Shown here: piece by piece, positions 23,610-32,869 of the stretch
Layout: every line of letters begins with the position of its first letter
Position numbering within the stretch: the stretch's first letter is position 1
NCBI RefSeq assembly: GCF_001425685.1
Contig: NZ_LMCY01000008.1
Coordinates: 240,854-304,853 of the forward strand
Direction: 5' to 3'
Source of the DNA: Massilia sp. Root335
GTDB lineage: Bacteria; Pseudomonadota; Gammaproteobacteria; Burkholderiales; Burkholderiaceae_D
Length of the DNA: 64,000 nucleotides
Translations under genes and position numbers: made by a program
The notes under the pieces: model-generated
What the model was told of the DNA's origin: nothing
Databases searched by the model: none
Seen by the model: the letters and a program-made list of their open reading frames with translations, nothing else

Positions 23610-23929
23610 GGAAAATCCTACTGATCGGTATCTTTCTGACATTCAGTGTCAGTGCTCAAACAGTGGAGTGCCCTAAAGTGTGGCAGGGAGCCAAGCTGAC
23701 CGGAGCGGGCGCGTATTTCGATAAGCAGACCGAAATACAAGGCGCAAGAAGGGATGTGAAGGGCGGGTATGACGTCGAGCTACCACTGAACACAGCATGG
23801 CTTGTGTGCGAGTATGGGGCGGCTCAGAAGTGGGATGAGGTGAAGCCAGACCCCAAGATAGACCGCTGTACCCTAAGGGTCAGGGAAAGTAAGAAAGAAG
23901 TAAAGAATGCTAAATTGACATGCAAGTAA
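23606..23929 (+). CDS. exported putative immunity protein (STY0300-like)
   Basis: This 107-residue protein has a signal peptide (MRKILLIGIFLTFSVSAQ). The mature part has four Cys (VECPK, VCEYG, DRCTL, LTCK), suitable for two disulfides in the periplasm. Size, Cys placement and a WLVCEYG segment resemble STY0300-family proteins encoded beside BPSL0067-type amidases. Its start codon overlaps the effector stop, giving coupled translation. The inferred role is to neutralise the amidase in the periplasm. Confidence 0.7.
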   Translation: MRKILLIGIFLTFSVSAQTVECPKVWQGAKLTGAGAYFDKQTEIQGARRDVKGGYDVELPLNTAWLVCEYGAAQKWDEVKPDPKIDRCTLRVRESKKEVKNAKLTCK

Positions 23930-23963
23930 CGCAATGCCGCCTACAGAGGCGACATTTTCGAAT

Positions 23964-25034
23964 TTATGCCTCAACTGCCACAGCCTCGGGCTTCCGCTTA
24001 GGCATCTGCCAAGACAAGTTACCCTCCTCGTCGGGATGCAGATCTTCGGGGCGCAGCTGGGTATACCGTTCGAGCATCTTCCAGTCCATATGCCCAGTTA
24101 CCATCGCAACTCGGGGGATGTCGTAGCCCCGCTCAAACAGCCTGGACGCTCCTTCATGCCTCAGGTCGTGAAAGCGAAGGTCAATAATGCGGCAAGCCTT
24201 TACTGCGCGAGGGAAGATAGTGCTGAATGTCTTGGCGTCGTAGGGAAAAATGCGATCATCGGTGCGGGGCTGAGCCATCACAATATCCCAAGCTTTTCCA
24301 AGCAGGGGCACAACCTGGTTGCGCTTCTTTCGAGGATGCTTCCTATCTCGTATAATGACAGTCTTCTTTACGAAGTCTACGTCTGACCACCTGATTCGAG
24401 TGATCTCAGAAGCACGCATAGCCGATGCCACCGCAAAGTCAATGATTGTGGACATTGGGATCTGCTGCCGAGGCTTCTCGTCAAAGTGCTTCCTGAGCTT
24501 CATGAGTTCTTCCTCTGTCGGTCGCCTGTCTCGACGGTTCGACTTGGGATCGAGCCCGTTGTCAGACATGTAACCGCGAATCTCAGTGAACAGTTTCGGC
24601 TCGAAATCATACTTGTAGTGCGTCTTGCATGATCGAAGGACAGTAGCAATCTCAGCTATGTCCATGTAAATCGTAACGCCGCCTGCTCCCGCGACTTCGC
24701 GGTCCTCGACGAAAGTAACAAGGCGCTCGAAGGTGAGGGCAGGGAGAACAACGTTGCCGAGCATCCTCTTGATGCGTTTGAGGTTCGCCACCTTCGTTTT
24801 GCCGTAGGGCTTGGTGGGCTTTTCTTTCGTTAGGTAGTGGTCAACTAGCGTCCCAAGGTTGATGTCCTTGAGCGCACGCTGGTCCTTGTGCTGCTTTAGA
24901 AGCATCTGAGCCTGGGTCTTGATAGCCCAATCCTTGGCTTCTTTTTGGGTAGGGAAGTTTGCTGAGGTAGATGGAAAGCCCTTTATACGAATGCGAGCTT
25001 GCCACTTGCTGCCGATTTGAAGGATTGTTGCCAC
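23964..25034 (-). CDS. tyrosine recombinase / integrase of the dusA-targeting type
   Basis: This 356-residue protein has an N-terminal arm- and core-binding region (residues 1-160) and a catalytic domain. Catalytic motifs are ASAMRASEITRIRW (Arg I), HDLRHEGASRLFE (HxxR), VTGHMDWKMLERYTQL (His/Trp box and nucleophile Tyr). The start is a GTG with GGAG nine bases upstream. It lies immediately before dusA in the opposite orientation, as in the known group of integrases that insert elements into the 5' end of dusA. It defines the right end of the accessory region. Confidence 0.93.
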   Translation of the reverse strand: MATILQIGSKWQARIRIKGFPSTSANFPTQKEAKDWAIKTQAQMLLKQHKDQRALKDINLGTLVDHYLTKEKPTKPYGKTKVANLKRIKRMLGNVVLPALTFERLVTFVEDREVAGAGGVTIYMDIAEIATVLRSCKTHYKYDFEPKLFTEIRGYMSDNGLDPKSNRRDRRPTEEELMKLRKHFDEKPRQQIPMSTIIDFAVASAMRASEITRIRWSDVDFVKKTVIIRDRKHPRKKRNQVVPLLGKAWDIVMAQPRTDDRIFPYDAKTFSTIFPRAVKACRIIDLRFHDLRHEGASRLFERGYDIPRVAMVTGHMDWKMLERYTQLRPEDLHPDEEGNLSWQMPKRKPEAVAVEA

Positions 25035-25085
25035 GTGTTCTCCATGCTGTAAGTGATCTGTTCGGTCATCCCCTGACCAAACTCA

Positions 25086-25114
25086 TGTGGCAAATTGTGG
25101 CAGTATTTGTGGCA
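25086..25114. repeat. three TGTGGCA repeats at the integrase end
   Basis: TGTGGCA occurs at 25086, 25096 and 25108, about one helical turn apart, between the integrase start and dusA. This is a likely arm-type binding site array for the integrase or its directionality factor; it could also control both promoters. Confidence 0.5.
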
Positions 25115-25152
25115 CTGGTACAGTGAAATGTAGTGAAAAATAGCGAAGCAAA

Positions 25153-26199
25153 ATGAATGATGAGAAGCAAGAAAAACCTGTTTTCCCCTATGAGAAGCCA
25201 GTGAAAAAAAATATTTATCAAGGACGCTGTTTGTCCATTGCACCGATGATGGACTGGACCGACCGCCATTGCCGCGTCTTCCACCGCCAGATCACCCGGC
25301 ACACGTGGTTGTATACAGAGATGGTGACGACGGGCGCCCTGGTCTACGGCGACGTCGAGCGCCACCTGCGCTTTGACGACATCGAGCATCCGGTCGCGCT
25401 GCAACTGGGCGGCAGCGATCCGGCCGACCTCGCGAAGAGCGCGAAGCTGGGCGAGCAGTGGGGTTACGACGAGGTGAACCTGAATTGCGGCTGCCCGTCC
25501 GAGCGCGTGCAGAAGGGCGCGTTCGGCGCTTGCCTGATGCAGGAGCCGCAGCTCGTGGCCGATTGCGTGAAGGCGATGCGCGACGCCGTCAGTATCGACG
25601 TCACCGTCAAGCACCGCATCGGCATCGACCATAACGAGGAATATGGATTCGTCCGCGATTTCATCGGCACCATCGCCGACGCCGGCTGCCAGACCTTCAT
25701 CGTGCACGCGCGCAATGCCGTGCTGAAGGGGCTGTCGCCGAAGGAAAACCGCGAGATCCCGCCGCTGCGCTACGAAGTGGCGTACCAGCTGAAACGCGAA
25801 TTCCCCGATCTCGAGATCATCATCAACGGCGGCATCAAGACCGACGACGAGATCGCGACCCATTTGCAGCATGTGGATGGCGTCATGATCGGGCGCGAGG
25901 CCTATCACAATCCGTACGTGATGGCCGGCTGGGATGCCCGGTTCTATGGCGACGCGACGCCGCCGAAGTCGCGCGAACAGGTGCTGGAAGCGATGATCCC
26001 GTATATTCGCGCCGAACTCGACCGCTACGGCCCGCTGGGCCTGCGCCTGAACAGCATCACGCGCCACATGCTGGGGCTGATGGCCGGCCTGCCGGGTGCG
26101 CGCGCATTCCGCCAGTTGCTGTCCGACTCCCGCCGCCTCGCCGAAGGCAATCCCGAACTCCTCCTCGAAGCCGCCGGCCGTCTCCGCCTGGCGGCGTAA
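25153..26199 (+). CDS. dusA: tRNA-dihydrouridine(20/20a) synthase DusA
   Basis: This 348-residue flavoenzyme reduces uridine 20/20a in the tRNA D-loop using NADPH. It shows the DusA hallmarks SIAPMMDWTDRHCR, LNCGCPSERVQKGAFGACLM (catalytic Cys) and VKHRIG. The first 26 residues are unlike DusA of related bacteria, Lys-rich, and encoded by AT-rich DNA, so they are probably supplied by the inserted element, which also provides the promoter. The remainder is intact, so the insertion keeps the gene functional. Confidence 0.96.
   Translation: MNDEKQEKPVFPYEKPVKKNIYQGRCLSIAPMMDWTDRHCRVFHRQITRHTWLYTEMVTTGALVYGDVERHLRFDDIEHPVALQLGGSDPADLAKSAKLGEQWGYDEVNLNCGCPSERVQKGAFGACLMQEPQLVADCVKAMRDAVSIDVTVKHRIGIDHNEEYGFVRDFIGTIADAGCQTFIVHARNAVLKGLSPKENREIPPLRYEVAYQLKREFPDLEIIINGGIKTDDEIATHLQHVDGVMIGREAYHNPYVMAGWDARFYGDATPPKSREQVLEAMIPYIRAELDRYGPLGLRLNSITRHMLGLMAGLPGARAFRQLLSDSRRLAEGNPELLLEAAGRLRLAA
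25235..25262. other. probable attachment site inside the dusA 5' end
   Basis: This stretch encodes the conserved APMMDWTDR segment of DusA, where dusA-specific elements recombine. Codon use and GC change here: the 80 bases before it are AT-rich, everything after is GC-rich. The matching att copy is not in the window. Confidence 0.5.
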
Positions 26200-26542
26200 T
26201 TTGTCATTTTCCTACCCCGGCCGCATCGCGTGGTCGGGATGTTCAAAATCCGCTACAGAAAACGATGCAGTCTTGGAATCACCTGCATCGTCTTCCTTGC
26301 TGAAAAGCAAGAATACACCCATAATCTAGGCTCTTCTCCTTGCACGACATCTAATCCTGTTGTTGTGGTGAAACATAATTACAACGGTGCATGTTTTCTG
26401 TCTGCAATTCGCCGTTTTGATTTATCCTGACGGAAATACGCAAGTCCACCGGGAAGATGGACTTTCCGTAACAAAAAAGAGACGGCATCGGGGCGGCAGG
26501 CACCCGGGCGGATCTGATCACTTGGAACAGGGAAGATAAGGA
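26200..26542. other. intergenic region with structured leader before the MCP gene
   Basis: 343 bases without a gene. A hairpin AAGTCCA (26442-26448) / TGGACTT (26458-26464) lies in the leader of the chemoreceptor. Flanking GGAAA and TTTCC can extend it. No known riboswitch consensus was matched. A purine-rich AGGGAAGATAAGGA precedes the start codon. Confidence 0.45.
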
Positions 26543-28339
26543 ATGAATCTCGCAAACATGAAGGTCGGCGCACGTCTGGGCTTGGGCTTTGCCCTCGTAC
26601 TCGTGCTGCTGGTCATGGTCACTGTCATCGGCATCCTGCGCATGGCGCAGATCCAGAACCGGCTCGACCACGTCGTGAATGTCAATAATATCGTGACCCG
26701 CCTGGTAGTCGACATGCGCAACAACGTGAGCGAGCGTGTCACGTCGCTGCGTACCCTGACCCTGATGACCGATCCGGCCGACATGGAGCCGGAACTGAAC
26801 CGATTCAAGGAACAGACCGCCAAGTACGACGCCCTGCAGGGCAAGCTGGCGGCCAAATTCTCGGAAGAAGCTTCGGCTGAGGAAAAATCCCTGCTGAACC
26901 AAGTGAAAGAAGCCGAAGGCGCGGCCATGCCGGCCATCGCCAAGGCGTCGGCATTGTATCTGGCCAACAACGCGATGGACGCCACCCGCGTGATGGTCAA
27001 GGAAATCCGTCCGGCCCAGAAGAAATGGCTGGAAGCACTGGACCAGCTGGGCAGCCTGGAAGACAAGCAGAATGCGCAGAGCCAGGTGGATGCCGAGGCC
27101 GCCTTCGCCAGCGCCCGCAACTTCATGCTCATGCTGCTGGGCCTGGCCGTTACGCTCGGCATCCTCGCCGCCACTGTCATCACCCGCGGCCTGCTGAAGC
27201 AACTGGGCGCCGAGCCGGGCTATACCGCCCGGATCGCCGGCAGCATCGCCGAAGGCGACCTGTCGATCGCCATCGACACCAAATCGTCGGATCGCGGCAG
27301 CCTGTTGGTCGAAATGAACCAGATGCGCAACAGCCTGGTCGACATCGTCAGCCAGGTGCGTCGCGGCACGCACACCATCACCACGGCATCGCGTGAAATC
27401 GCGGCCGGTAACACCGACCTGTCGTCGCGTACCGAATTGCAGGCCAGCTCGCTGGAAAAGACCGCGTCGGCGATGGAAGAACTGACGTCGACCGTGAAGC
27501 AGAATGCCGACAATGCCCGCGAAGCGAACCACCTGGCCGCCACCGCGTCGGACGTGGCACGCAAGGGCGGCGAAGTGGTATCGCAGGTCGTCGGCACGAT
27601 GGGCGAGATCAATAGCTCGGCAAGCAAGATCGCCGACATCATCGGCGTCATCGACGGCATCGCCTTCCAGACGAACATCCTCGCGCTGAACGCGGCCGTC
27701 GAGGCGGCACGTGCCGGTGAGCAGGGCCGCGGCTTCGCCGTCGTCGCCTCGGAAGTGCGCAACCTGGCCCAGCGTTCCGCTGCGGCAGCGAAAGAGATCA
27801 AGCAGCTGATCGGCGACTCCGTCGAGAAGATCGGCCGCGGCAGCAAGCTCGTCGGCCAGGCCGGCGAGACGATGGACGAGGTCGTCGCGAGCGTCAAGCG
27901 CGTGACCGACATCATGAGCGACATCGCCAACGCCAGCGCCGAACAGAGCGCCGGCATCGAGCAGGTCAACGTGTCGATCATCGAGATGGACGGCATGACC
28001 CAGCAGAACGCCGCGCTGGTGGAAGAAGCCGCCGCCGCCTTCCAGAGCCTGCAAGACCAGGCCTCGGAACTGCAGCGCGTCGTCAGCATCTTCAAACTGG
28101 CCGAAGGCGAGGAGCCGGTCGTCGCGGAAGCTCCGGCACCGGCCGCAGTCGCCACCCGTGCCGTCGTCGTCCGTCCGGCCAAGCCGCAGCTGAAGAAGCC
28201 GGCCCAGGGTCCGGCCAGGGCGAAGGCGAAGGCGAAGGCCGCCGCACCGGCGCCGAGCGAGCGACCGGCCGATGCGCCGGGATCGACCGCGAAGAAGGTC
28301 GCGGCGGCTGCCGCCAGCGACGACTGGGAAGAATTCTGA
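26543..28339 (+). CDS. methyl-accepting chemotaxis protein
   Basis: This 598-residue protein has TM1 at about 11-33, a four-helix-bundle periplasmic sensor (about 35-190), TM2 at about 192-212, then HAMP. The long signalling coiled coil has the invariant hairpin tip [20 protein letters not shown] and [17 protein letters not shown]. After the methylation helices comes an Ala/Pro/Lys-rich flexible tail ending DDWEEF, a match to the CheR/CheB-tethering pentapeptide. It senses a small ligand and controls CheA at the cell pole. It is a single gene with a strong ribosome binding site. Confidence 0.95.
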   Translation: MNLANMKVGARLGLGFALVLVLLVMVTVIGILRMAQIQNRLDHVVNVNNIVTRLVVDMRNNVSERVTSLRTLTLMTDPADMEPELNRFKEQTAKYDALQGKLAAKFSEEASAEEKSLLNQVKEAEGAAMPAIAKASALYLANNAMDATRVMVKEIRPAQKKWLEALDQLGSLEDKQNAQSQVDAEAAFASARNFMLMLLGLAVTLGILAATVITRGLLKQLGAEPGYTARIAGSIAEGDLSIAIDTKSSDRGSLLVEMNQMRNSLVDIVSQVRRGTHTITTASREIAAGNTDLSSRTELQASSLEKTASAMEELTSTVKQNADNAREANHLAATASDVARKGGEVVSQVVGTMGEINSSASKIADIIGVIDGIAFQTNILALNAAVEAARAGEQGRGFAVVASEVRNLAQRSAAAAKEIKQLIGDSVEKIGRGSKLVGQAGETMDEVVASVKRVTDIMSDIANASAEQSAGIEQVNVSIIEMDGMTQQNAALVEEAAAAFQSLQDQASELQRVVSIFKLAEGEEPVVAEAPAPAAVATRAVVVRPAKPQLKKPAQGPARAKAKAKAAAPAPSERPADAPGSTAKKVAAAAASDDWEEF

Positions 28340-28412
28340 GCCAGGACGGCTCGTCCAGCGCCGGTGATCGCGCCGGCATCAAAAAAAACTTTGTTTTTCG
28401 GGGGTAATAAAA

Positions 28413-28760
28413 ATGTCCAATAAGAAATTTGTTATGAGCCTGATGGCTCTGCTGGTATCGGGTGTCGCCGGTTCGGCGTTCGCAGGCGAAACGCCGGCAA
28501 CGTTCGATCCGAACAAGTGCAAGGTCGAGTATCCGAAAGCGTCGCTGATGAACGAAGAGCAGGGCGTGACCGTCGTGTCCTTCCTCGTCAATGCCGACGG
28601 CTCGGTGGCCGATTCGAAGCTGGAAAAGTCGAGCGGGTTCAAGGGTCTGGACAAGGCTGCGCTCAAGGGCCTGTCGGCCTGCAAGTTCAAGCCGGGCACC
28701 AAGGACGGCGCACCGGCCCAGACCTGGACCAAGGTCGACTACGCCTGGAGACTGGACTGA
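28413..28760 (+). CDS. exported stand-alone TonB C-terminal domain protein
   Basis: This 115-residue protein has a signal peptide (MSNKKFVMSLMALLVSGVAGSAFA) followed directly by a TonB_C-like domain: VSFLVNADGSVADSKLEKSSGFKGLDKAALKGLSACKFKPG, the beta-alpha-beta order of the TonB carboxy-terminal fold. It lacks the TM anchor and Pro-rich spacer of true TonB, so it is periplasmic and probably binds rather than energises outer-membrane receptors. It ends with a good terminator about 110 bases downstream. Confidence 0.8.
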   Translation: MSNKKFVMSLMALLVSGVAGSAFAGETPATFDPNKCKVEYPKASLMNEEQGVTVVSFLVNADGSVADSKLEKSSGFKGLDKAALKGLSACKFKPGTKDGAPAQTWTKVDYAWRLD

Positions 28761-28872
28761 TCGCCTGCGGATGCCGGCCGGTCCGGCTCGGCGCCCCAGG
28801 TGAGGCATTGCGTCCCCGGCATCTTTGCCGGGTGCGCACGAGACCTGCGGCCCGGCGGCATCCACAAGCCTG

Positions 28873-28903
28873 AAAAGGGCGTCCCTGCGGGGGCGCCCTT
28901 TTT
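28873..28903 (+). terminator. rho-independent terminator
   Basis: AAAGGGCG (28874-28881) pairs with CGCCCTTT (28894-28901), with a further TCCC/GGGG inside, followed by T residues. It serves the TonB-domain gene. Confidence 0.8.
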
Positions 28904-29013
28904 GTTACCGGGATGTGGCGGCATGTTTCGGTTGTAAGCGCTTGCATCAATCCCGCTGACGCGCCCGGCGAATCGCTATAGTGGTCTCACAACGAACCGA
29001 AAGGAGAACCACC

Positions 29014-29385
29014 ATGAAACGCATTCTCTGTGCCGCCGCTCTTGCCCTCGTCAGCACCGCCGCCGTCCTGCCCGCGCAGGCGTTCGCGCGGGAGGTCGTC
29101 GTCGTCCGCACGGCGCCGCCGCCGCCGCGCAGCGAAGTCGTGCCGGCCGCGCGCCACGGCTATGAATGGGCGCCGGGTTACTGGAACTGGAACGGCCACC
29201 GCTACGTGTGGATGCGCGGCCACTGGGAGCGGGTGCGTCCGGGCTATGTCTGGCACCGCCCGGAATGGCGCCAGGGTGACCGCGGCTGGGAACTGGATCG
29301 CGGCGGCTGGCGCCACGGCGACCGCGACGGCGACGGCGTACCGAACCGCGTCGACCGCCATCCCGCCAATCCGAACCGCTCCTGA
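29014..29385 (+). CDS. exported WxxGxW-repeat protein
   Basis: This 123-residue protein has a signal peptide ending PAQAFA. The mature part is Arg/Trp-rich with repeated YxWx[28 protein letters not shown] units, the YXWGXW repeat pattern of small exported proteobacterial proteins. Its end ([17 protein letters not shown]) is a Ca-binding-like DxDxDG motif. Function is unknown; an envelope-stress role is often assumed. The ATG at 29014 follows AAAGGAG at good spacing. Confidence 0.8.
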   Translation: MKRILCAAALALVSTAAVLPAQAFAREVVVVRTAPPPPRSEVVPAARHGYEWAPGYWNWNGHRYVWMRGHWERVRPGYVWHRPEWRQGDRGWELDRGGWRHGDRDGDGVPNRVDRHPANPNRS

Positions 29386-29386
29386 T

Positions 29387-30598
29387 TCAAGCCAGCGGCG
29401 CGCCGTCCTCGAACATTTCGCTGGCCATCCGCGCCAGGTCGTTCATGCCGCCGCCGGACGCGAGATGGGCGCGCAGCCAGCGCGCCTGTCCGCCGTCCTT
29501 CATGAGGTGCTCGATGACCTCGCACGCCTTGCCGAAGCCGGGGTCGCTCGAGCGGCCCCGCAGCCGTTCGAGGTCGGCGCGGATCGCTTCGCCGATGGGC
29601 ATCGAGACTCCCGTTTCCGGATCGATCCAGCTGGCCTCGACGCCGTCGCGCGCCGCGTTGAAGCGGTTCCAGATGTACAGTTCGCGACTGCTGCTTCCCG
29701 GCCAGCGGCCCGGCTGGGCGGCCCATTCCAGGCACAGCTCGCGCGCGTAACAGGCCAGCGCGGCCGCGTAGACGGGCTTCAGGGGCGTATCGAGCACGCG
29801 CAGTTCGATCGTCCCATATTCGGGTTTGGGCCGCACGTCCCAATAAAAATCCTTGATGCTGTTGACGATGCCGTGGCCGGCCAGTTCGTCGAAGTGGGCG
29901 CGGAAGTCGTTCCACGTCCGGATCCCGTACGGCAGGATGCCGCTCATCGGGAACGCGCCCACGACGTTGCTGCGCGAGCTGCAGAAGCCGGACACTTCGC
30001 CTTGCCAGCAGGGCGAGTTGGCCGACAGGGCGATGAACAGCGGCGCGCGCTGCGTGAGCCACGAACACAGGCGCATCGCCTCGTCCGGCGAGCCCGCGCC
30101 GATGTGCACGTGCATGCCAAACACGGTAAACAGTTTAGCCAGATAGCCGAACTTGCGCTCGGATTCGAAATAGCGCTCCTTCGGGTAGATGCGCTGCTCG
30201 TTCCACTTCTGGAACGGGTGCGCGCCGCCGCCGGAGATCGATGCGCCGACGTCGAACGCGGCGCGCTGCACCGTCGTGCGGATGTGCTCCAGCTGCTCGG
30301 CCGCCTCGTCGAACGACGTCAGGATCGCGGTCGCCACTTCCAGCATCGACGTCGTGATTTCCGGCGTGTGCACCCACGGCTTGTCGTGCTTGTCCAGCAG
30401 GCGCAGGATGTCCGGCGCGGCCGGGAACAGGTCGAACGTGAGGCGGTCGAGCACCATCAGTTCCAGTTCGATGCCCATCGTGCCGACCGTCGACGCCTTG
30501 AAGTCCGGCAGGTAGGCGGGGCCCTGGCCGGACACGGCTTGCGCCTGGGCGTCCTGTTTCAACTTGACCAGCGCTTCGTCGTTCATCAACTCGCTCAT
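29387..30598 (-). CDS. YbdK-type carboxylate-amine ligase (glutamate-cysteine ligase 2 family)
   Basis: This 403-residue protein belongs to the GCS2 family. It has GTMGIELELMVLDRLTFDLFP, HTPEITTSMLEVAT, SISGGGAHPFQKWNEQRIYP, VFGMHVHIGAGSPDEAMRLC and GTIELRVLDTPL, the ATP/Mg-binding signatures. Members show weak glutamate-cysteine ligase activity; the natural substrate is usually unknown. The start at 30598 has AGGAGG eight bases upstream and overlaps the antiporter stop (ATGA), so it is the third gene of a coupled operon. Pairing with an antiporter recalls glutathione-gated transport, an inference. Confidence 0.92.
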   Translation of the reverse strand: MSELMNDEALVKLKQDAQAQAVSGQGPAYLPDFKASTVGTMGIELELMVLDRLTFDLFPAAPDILRLLDKHDKPWVHTPEITTSMLEVATAILTSFDEAAEQLEHIRTTVQRAAFDVGASISGGGAHPFQKWNEQRIYPKERYFESERKFGYLAKLFTVFGMHVHIGAGSPDEAMRLCSWLTQRAPLFIALSANSPCWQGEVSGFCSSRSNVVGAFPMSGILPYGIRTWNDFRAHFDELAGHGIVNSIKDFYWDVRPKPEYGTIELRVLDTPLKPVYAAALACYARELCLEWAAQPGRWPGSSSRELYIWNRFNAARDGVEASWIDPETGVSMPIGEAIRADLERLRGRSSDPGFGKACEVIEHLMKDGGQARWLRAHLASGGGMNDLARMASEMFEDGAPLA

Positions 30599-31803
30599 TG
30601 CGAACCTCCTCGATAAGTTTCGCCCGCCAGGCGCAGGCCGACCCAGGTCAGGCCGGGCGCGAGCAGGACGTTCAGGGCCAGCAGCGCGCCCATCACGGCG
30701 GTGGACGTCGCATCGAGCCCGGTGTAGGCATTCAGCGTGTTGTCGACGACGAGACCGCCGTAACTCACCAGGGAGCACATCGACAAGGACATCGCATGCT
30801 GCTTGCGCGTGTCCCACGCCGTACCGGGCCACAGGGCCAGGCGGGTCGCCGCGATGCGGACCACGAACACCGTCACGGCCGCCAGGATCGCCCAGCCGTG
30901 CAGCAGCTGCTGCAGGTCGACGAGCGCGGCCGACATCAGGAACAGCAGCACATAGCCGATGTCCTGCGCGGTCTTCAACTGGGCCTGGAACACGTTGTCG
31001 CGCTTCTCGACGTTGCGCAGCAGGACGCCCATCAGCAACAGCGACAGCAGGGCGCTCGCCGCCGTCACGGAGCACAGGCCCAGGTCGATCAGCAGCGCCG
31101 CCAGCAGCATGCCGGGACGCAGCGTCGCCGGCACCTTGCACAGCCGCGTGGCGAGCGCGTACACGCCGTAGGACAGGACGGCGATCCCGGCGCCCACCGC
31201 GAGCTTGCCGCCCTGGCGCATCAGCTCCTTGGCGAAATCGCCGCCCGCATCCACGCCGTGGCTGCGCGTCCAGGCCAGGGTGATCCCGAGCGCGAGCAGG
31301 GCGACGAGGTTGGAGAGTCCGACCATGTTGGACGTGGCGAAGGTGCTGGTGCCGCTGGCGTTTTCGTCCGCCACCATCGAACTGTGGATGACGGGATTGA
31401 CGGCGATGAGGATCGACCCGATGAAGATCGCGGCGCCCCACGGCAGGCCGAGCAACCCGAGCGTCACGGCGGCCGCCGCGCCGCGCACCAGCGTCGCCAG
31501 CAGCAGGCTCGCGCCCTGGCGTCCGCTGCGCATCAGCCACGCGAGGTCCATCTTGCGGCCGACTTCGAACAGCACCAGCGCGGCGGCGCCGTTGAGCAGT
31601 TCCTGGAACTGGGTCAGCAGCGCGCTGTCGATGAAGCCGCCGCCGGTCGCACCGAGCAGCAGGCCCGCGATCACGGCGCCATACAATTTGGGGATCTTGA
31701 AACGTTGCAGCGTCAGGCCGATCACGAGCGCGAGCATCAAGCCCGCGCCCAGCACGGCCAGCGGCGACAGCAGCCACAGTGGTGTGGACAGTTCATCACT
31801 CAT
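30595..31803 (-). CDS. monovalent cation/proton antiporter (CPA family)
   Basis: This 402-residue protein has about 12 hydrophobic helices. KIPKLYGAVIAGLLLGATGGG and FEVGRKMDLAWL fit the N-terminal inverted-repeat unit of Na+/H+ exchanger-like proteins. A KefB/KefC-like regulatory domain is absent. It exchanges Na+ or K+ for protons across the inner membrane. The ATG at 31803 follows GGGAGG and overlaps the upstream gene by 8 bases, and the stop overlaps the ligase start. Translational coupling of three genes suggests a shared task in ion or thiol homeostasis. Confidence 0.88.
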   Translation of the reverse strand: MSDELSTPLWLLSPLAVLGAGLMLALVIGLTLQRFKIPKLYGAVIAGLLLGATGGGFIDSALLTQFQELLNGAAALVLFEVGRKMDLAWLMRSGRQGASLLLATLVRGAAAAVTLGLLGLPWGAAIFIGSILIAVNPVIHSSMVADENASGTSTFATSNMVGLSNLVALLALGITLAWTRSHGVDAGGDFAKELMRQGGKLAVGAGIAVLSYGVYALATRLCKVPATLRPGMLLAALLIDLGLCSVTAASALLSLLLMGVLLRNVEKRDNVFQAQLKTAQDIGYVLLFLMSAALVDLQQLLHGWAILAAVTVFVVRIAATRLALWPGTAWDTRKQHAMSLSMCSLVSYGGLVVDNTLNAYTGLDATSTAVMGALLALNVLLAPGLTWVGLRLAGETYRGGSQ

Positions 31804-32869
31804 GGCGCACCTCCCACGCATGGGCGAGCGCGGTCAGCTCGCGTTCGATCACGTCCGCCCGTTGCTTCGCCAGTTCCTTCTGGCGCTCGGGCGACGCCGG
31901 CGCCAGGTCGCTGACAATGCGCGCGCGCACGATGCCCGCATCGTCGCGCAGCGGAATCCACAGCTGTCCCTTGACGCTGCGGCCTTCCTTCCAGACCGCG
32001 ATGAATTTGGCGCCCGTGCGCGCGCCGGGTTGGGCCGGGTCGAGCAGGGAAAACGGCTGCAGCCATTCGGCGTCGGGGAAGCGGCGCGCCAGCTGCACCT
32101 GCATGCCGCTGCGCTGCTCCAGCCGCGCGTCGTCGCGCGAATACGGCAGGTGGATGCGCGTCTGCGTGATGCCCGCCGTTTCCAGGCGCAGGCAGGTCTT
32201 CTCGGACACCCAGCGCCACGTATCGCCGTCGAGCACGCGCGGCTTGCCCTTCGACGCATCGCGCCAGGCGACGAACAGCGGCGACGCGGCCGGCAGCGGA
32301 TTGCCCGCATCGATGGCATGCGCCGCCTTGGTCACGTCGCTCCAATGGCCGGCCTGCCAGTCGCGCGTATCGGGTTTGTCGGACGGCTGCCAGCGCCACA
32401 GTGCCGCCGACCATTGTCCGTCGTCGCCGCGCCAGATGGCCGCCAACTGCTGCGTATCGGCCGTGCCGGACGTCACGGTCCGGCCGGACCAGACGCTGCT
32501 CCATGGCGGCGCGTCCGCATGGATGGCCTGCGTGAGGCGATGCCACGCGATGGCGGCCGGCGGCAGGCAGGTGGCCGCCGGCGTCGGGATGGCGCGCCAG
32601 TACAGCATCTGCACGCGCTGGCTCCAGGCGCAGCGCCGCGCGGTCGGTTCGCCCATGCCCGACAAGGCCGGGTCGATCGGCGCTGCGCAGTCGCTCGGAT
32701 AAGAACCGCTCAACCGCGTGAAGTCGGCGATGGCGGGCGTCGTGGGCGGCGCAGGCTTGCGCCTGGCGGCCTGCGACGGCGGTGCAAGCAACACGCACAG
32801 CGCGAATGCGCTCGCGAGCAGGCGGACCTTGTCGAAGCGGTGGCGGTGCGACGGTGTTACTGGGGTCAT
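31796..32869 (-). CDS. exported protein of unknown function
   Basis: This 357-residue protein has a signal peptide after a short basic start (RLLASAFALCVLLAPPSQA). The mature part is rich in Trp and Arg and has Cys pairs that could form disulfides. No known domain is recognised. It is the first gene of the operon with the antiporter and ligase. A longer in-frame reading to 33091 is Arg/Pro-rich shadow and was not used. Confidence 0.7.
   Translation of the reverse strand: MTPVTPSHRHRFDKVRLLASAFALCVLLAPPSQAARRKPAPPTTPAIADFTRLSGSYPSDCAAPIDPALSGMGEPTARRCAWSQRVQMLYWRAIPTPAATCLPPAAIAWHRLTQAIHADAPPWSSVWSGRTVTSGTADTQQLAAIWRGDDGQWSAALWRWQPSDKPDTRDWQAGHWSDVTKAAHAIDAGNPLPAASPLFVAWRDASKGKPRVLDGDTWRWVSEKTCLRLETAGITQTRIHLPYSRDDARLEQRSGMQVQLARRFPDAEWLQPFSLLDPAQPGARTGAKFIAVWKEGRSVKGQLWIPLRDDAGIVRARIVSDLAPASPERQKELAKQRADVIERELTALAHAWEVRHE

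Larger units (their letters stand above)
1..25260. mobile_element. integrative mobilizable element in dusA (left end outside window)
   Basis: A dusA-type integrase marks the right boundary. To its left is uninterrupted accessory content: an origin-like iteron dyad, restriction and nuclease genes, H-NS, relaxase with oriT candidate, and T6SS cargo. GC is lower and patchier than in the chromosome right of 25.26 kb. Whether all 25 kb is one element or a tandem of several cannot be decided without the left end. Confidence 0.65.

Noticed and set aside
26400-26542. c-di-GMP riboswitch before the chemoreceptor
   Set aside because: Only one hairpin is evident and the conserved GEMM core sequence is absent.
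26351-28054. 567-codon minus-strand frame under the chemoreceptor
   Set aside because: Antisense shadow of the MCP coiled coil.
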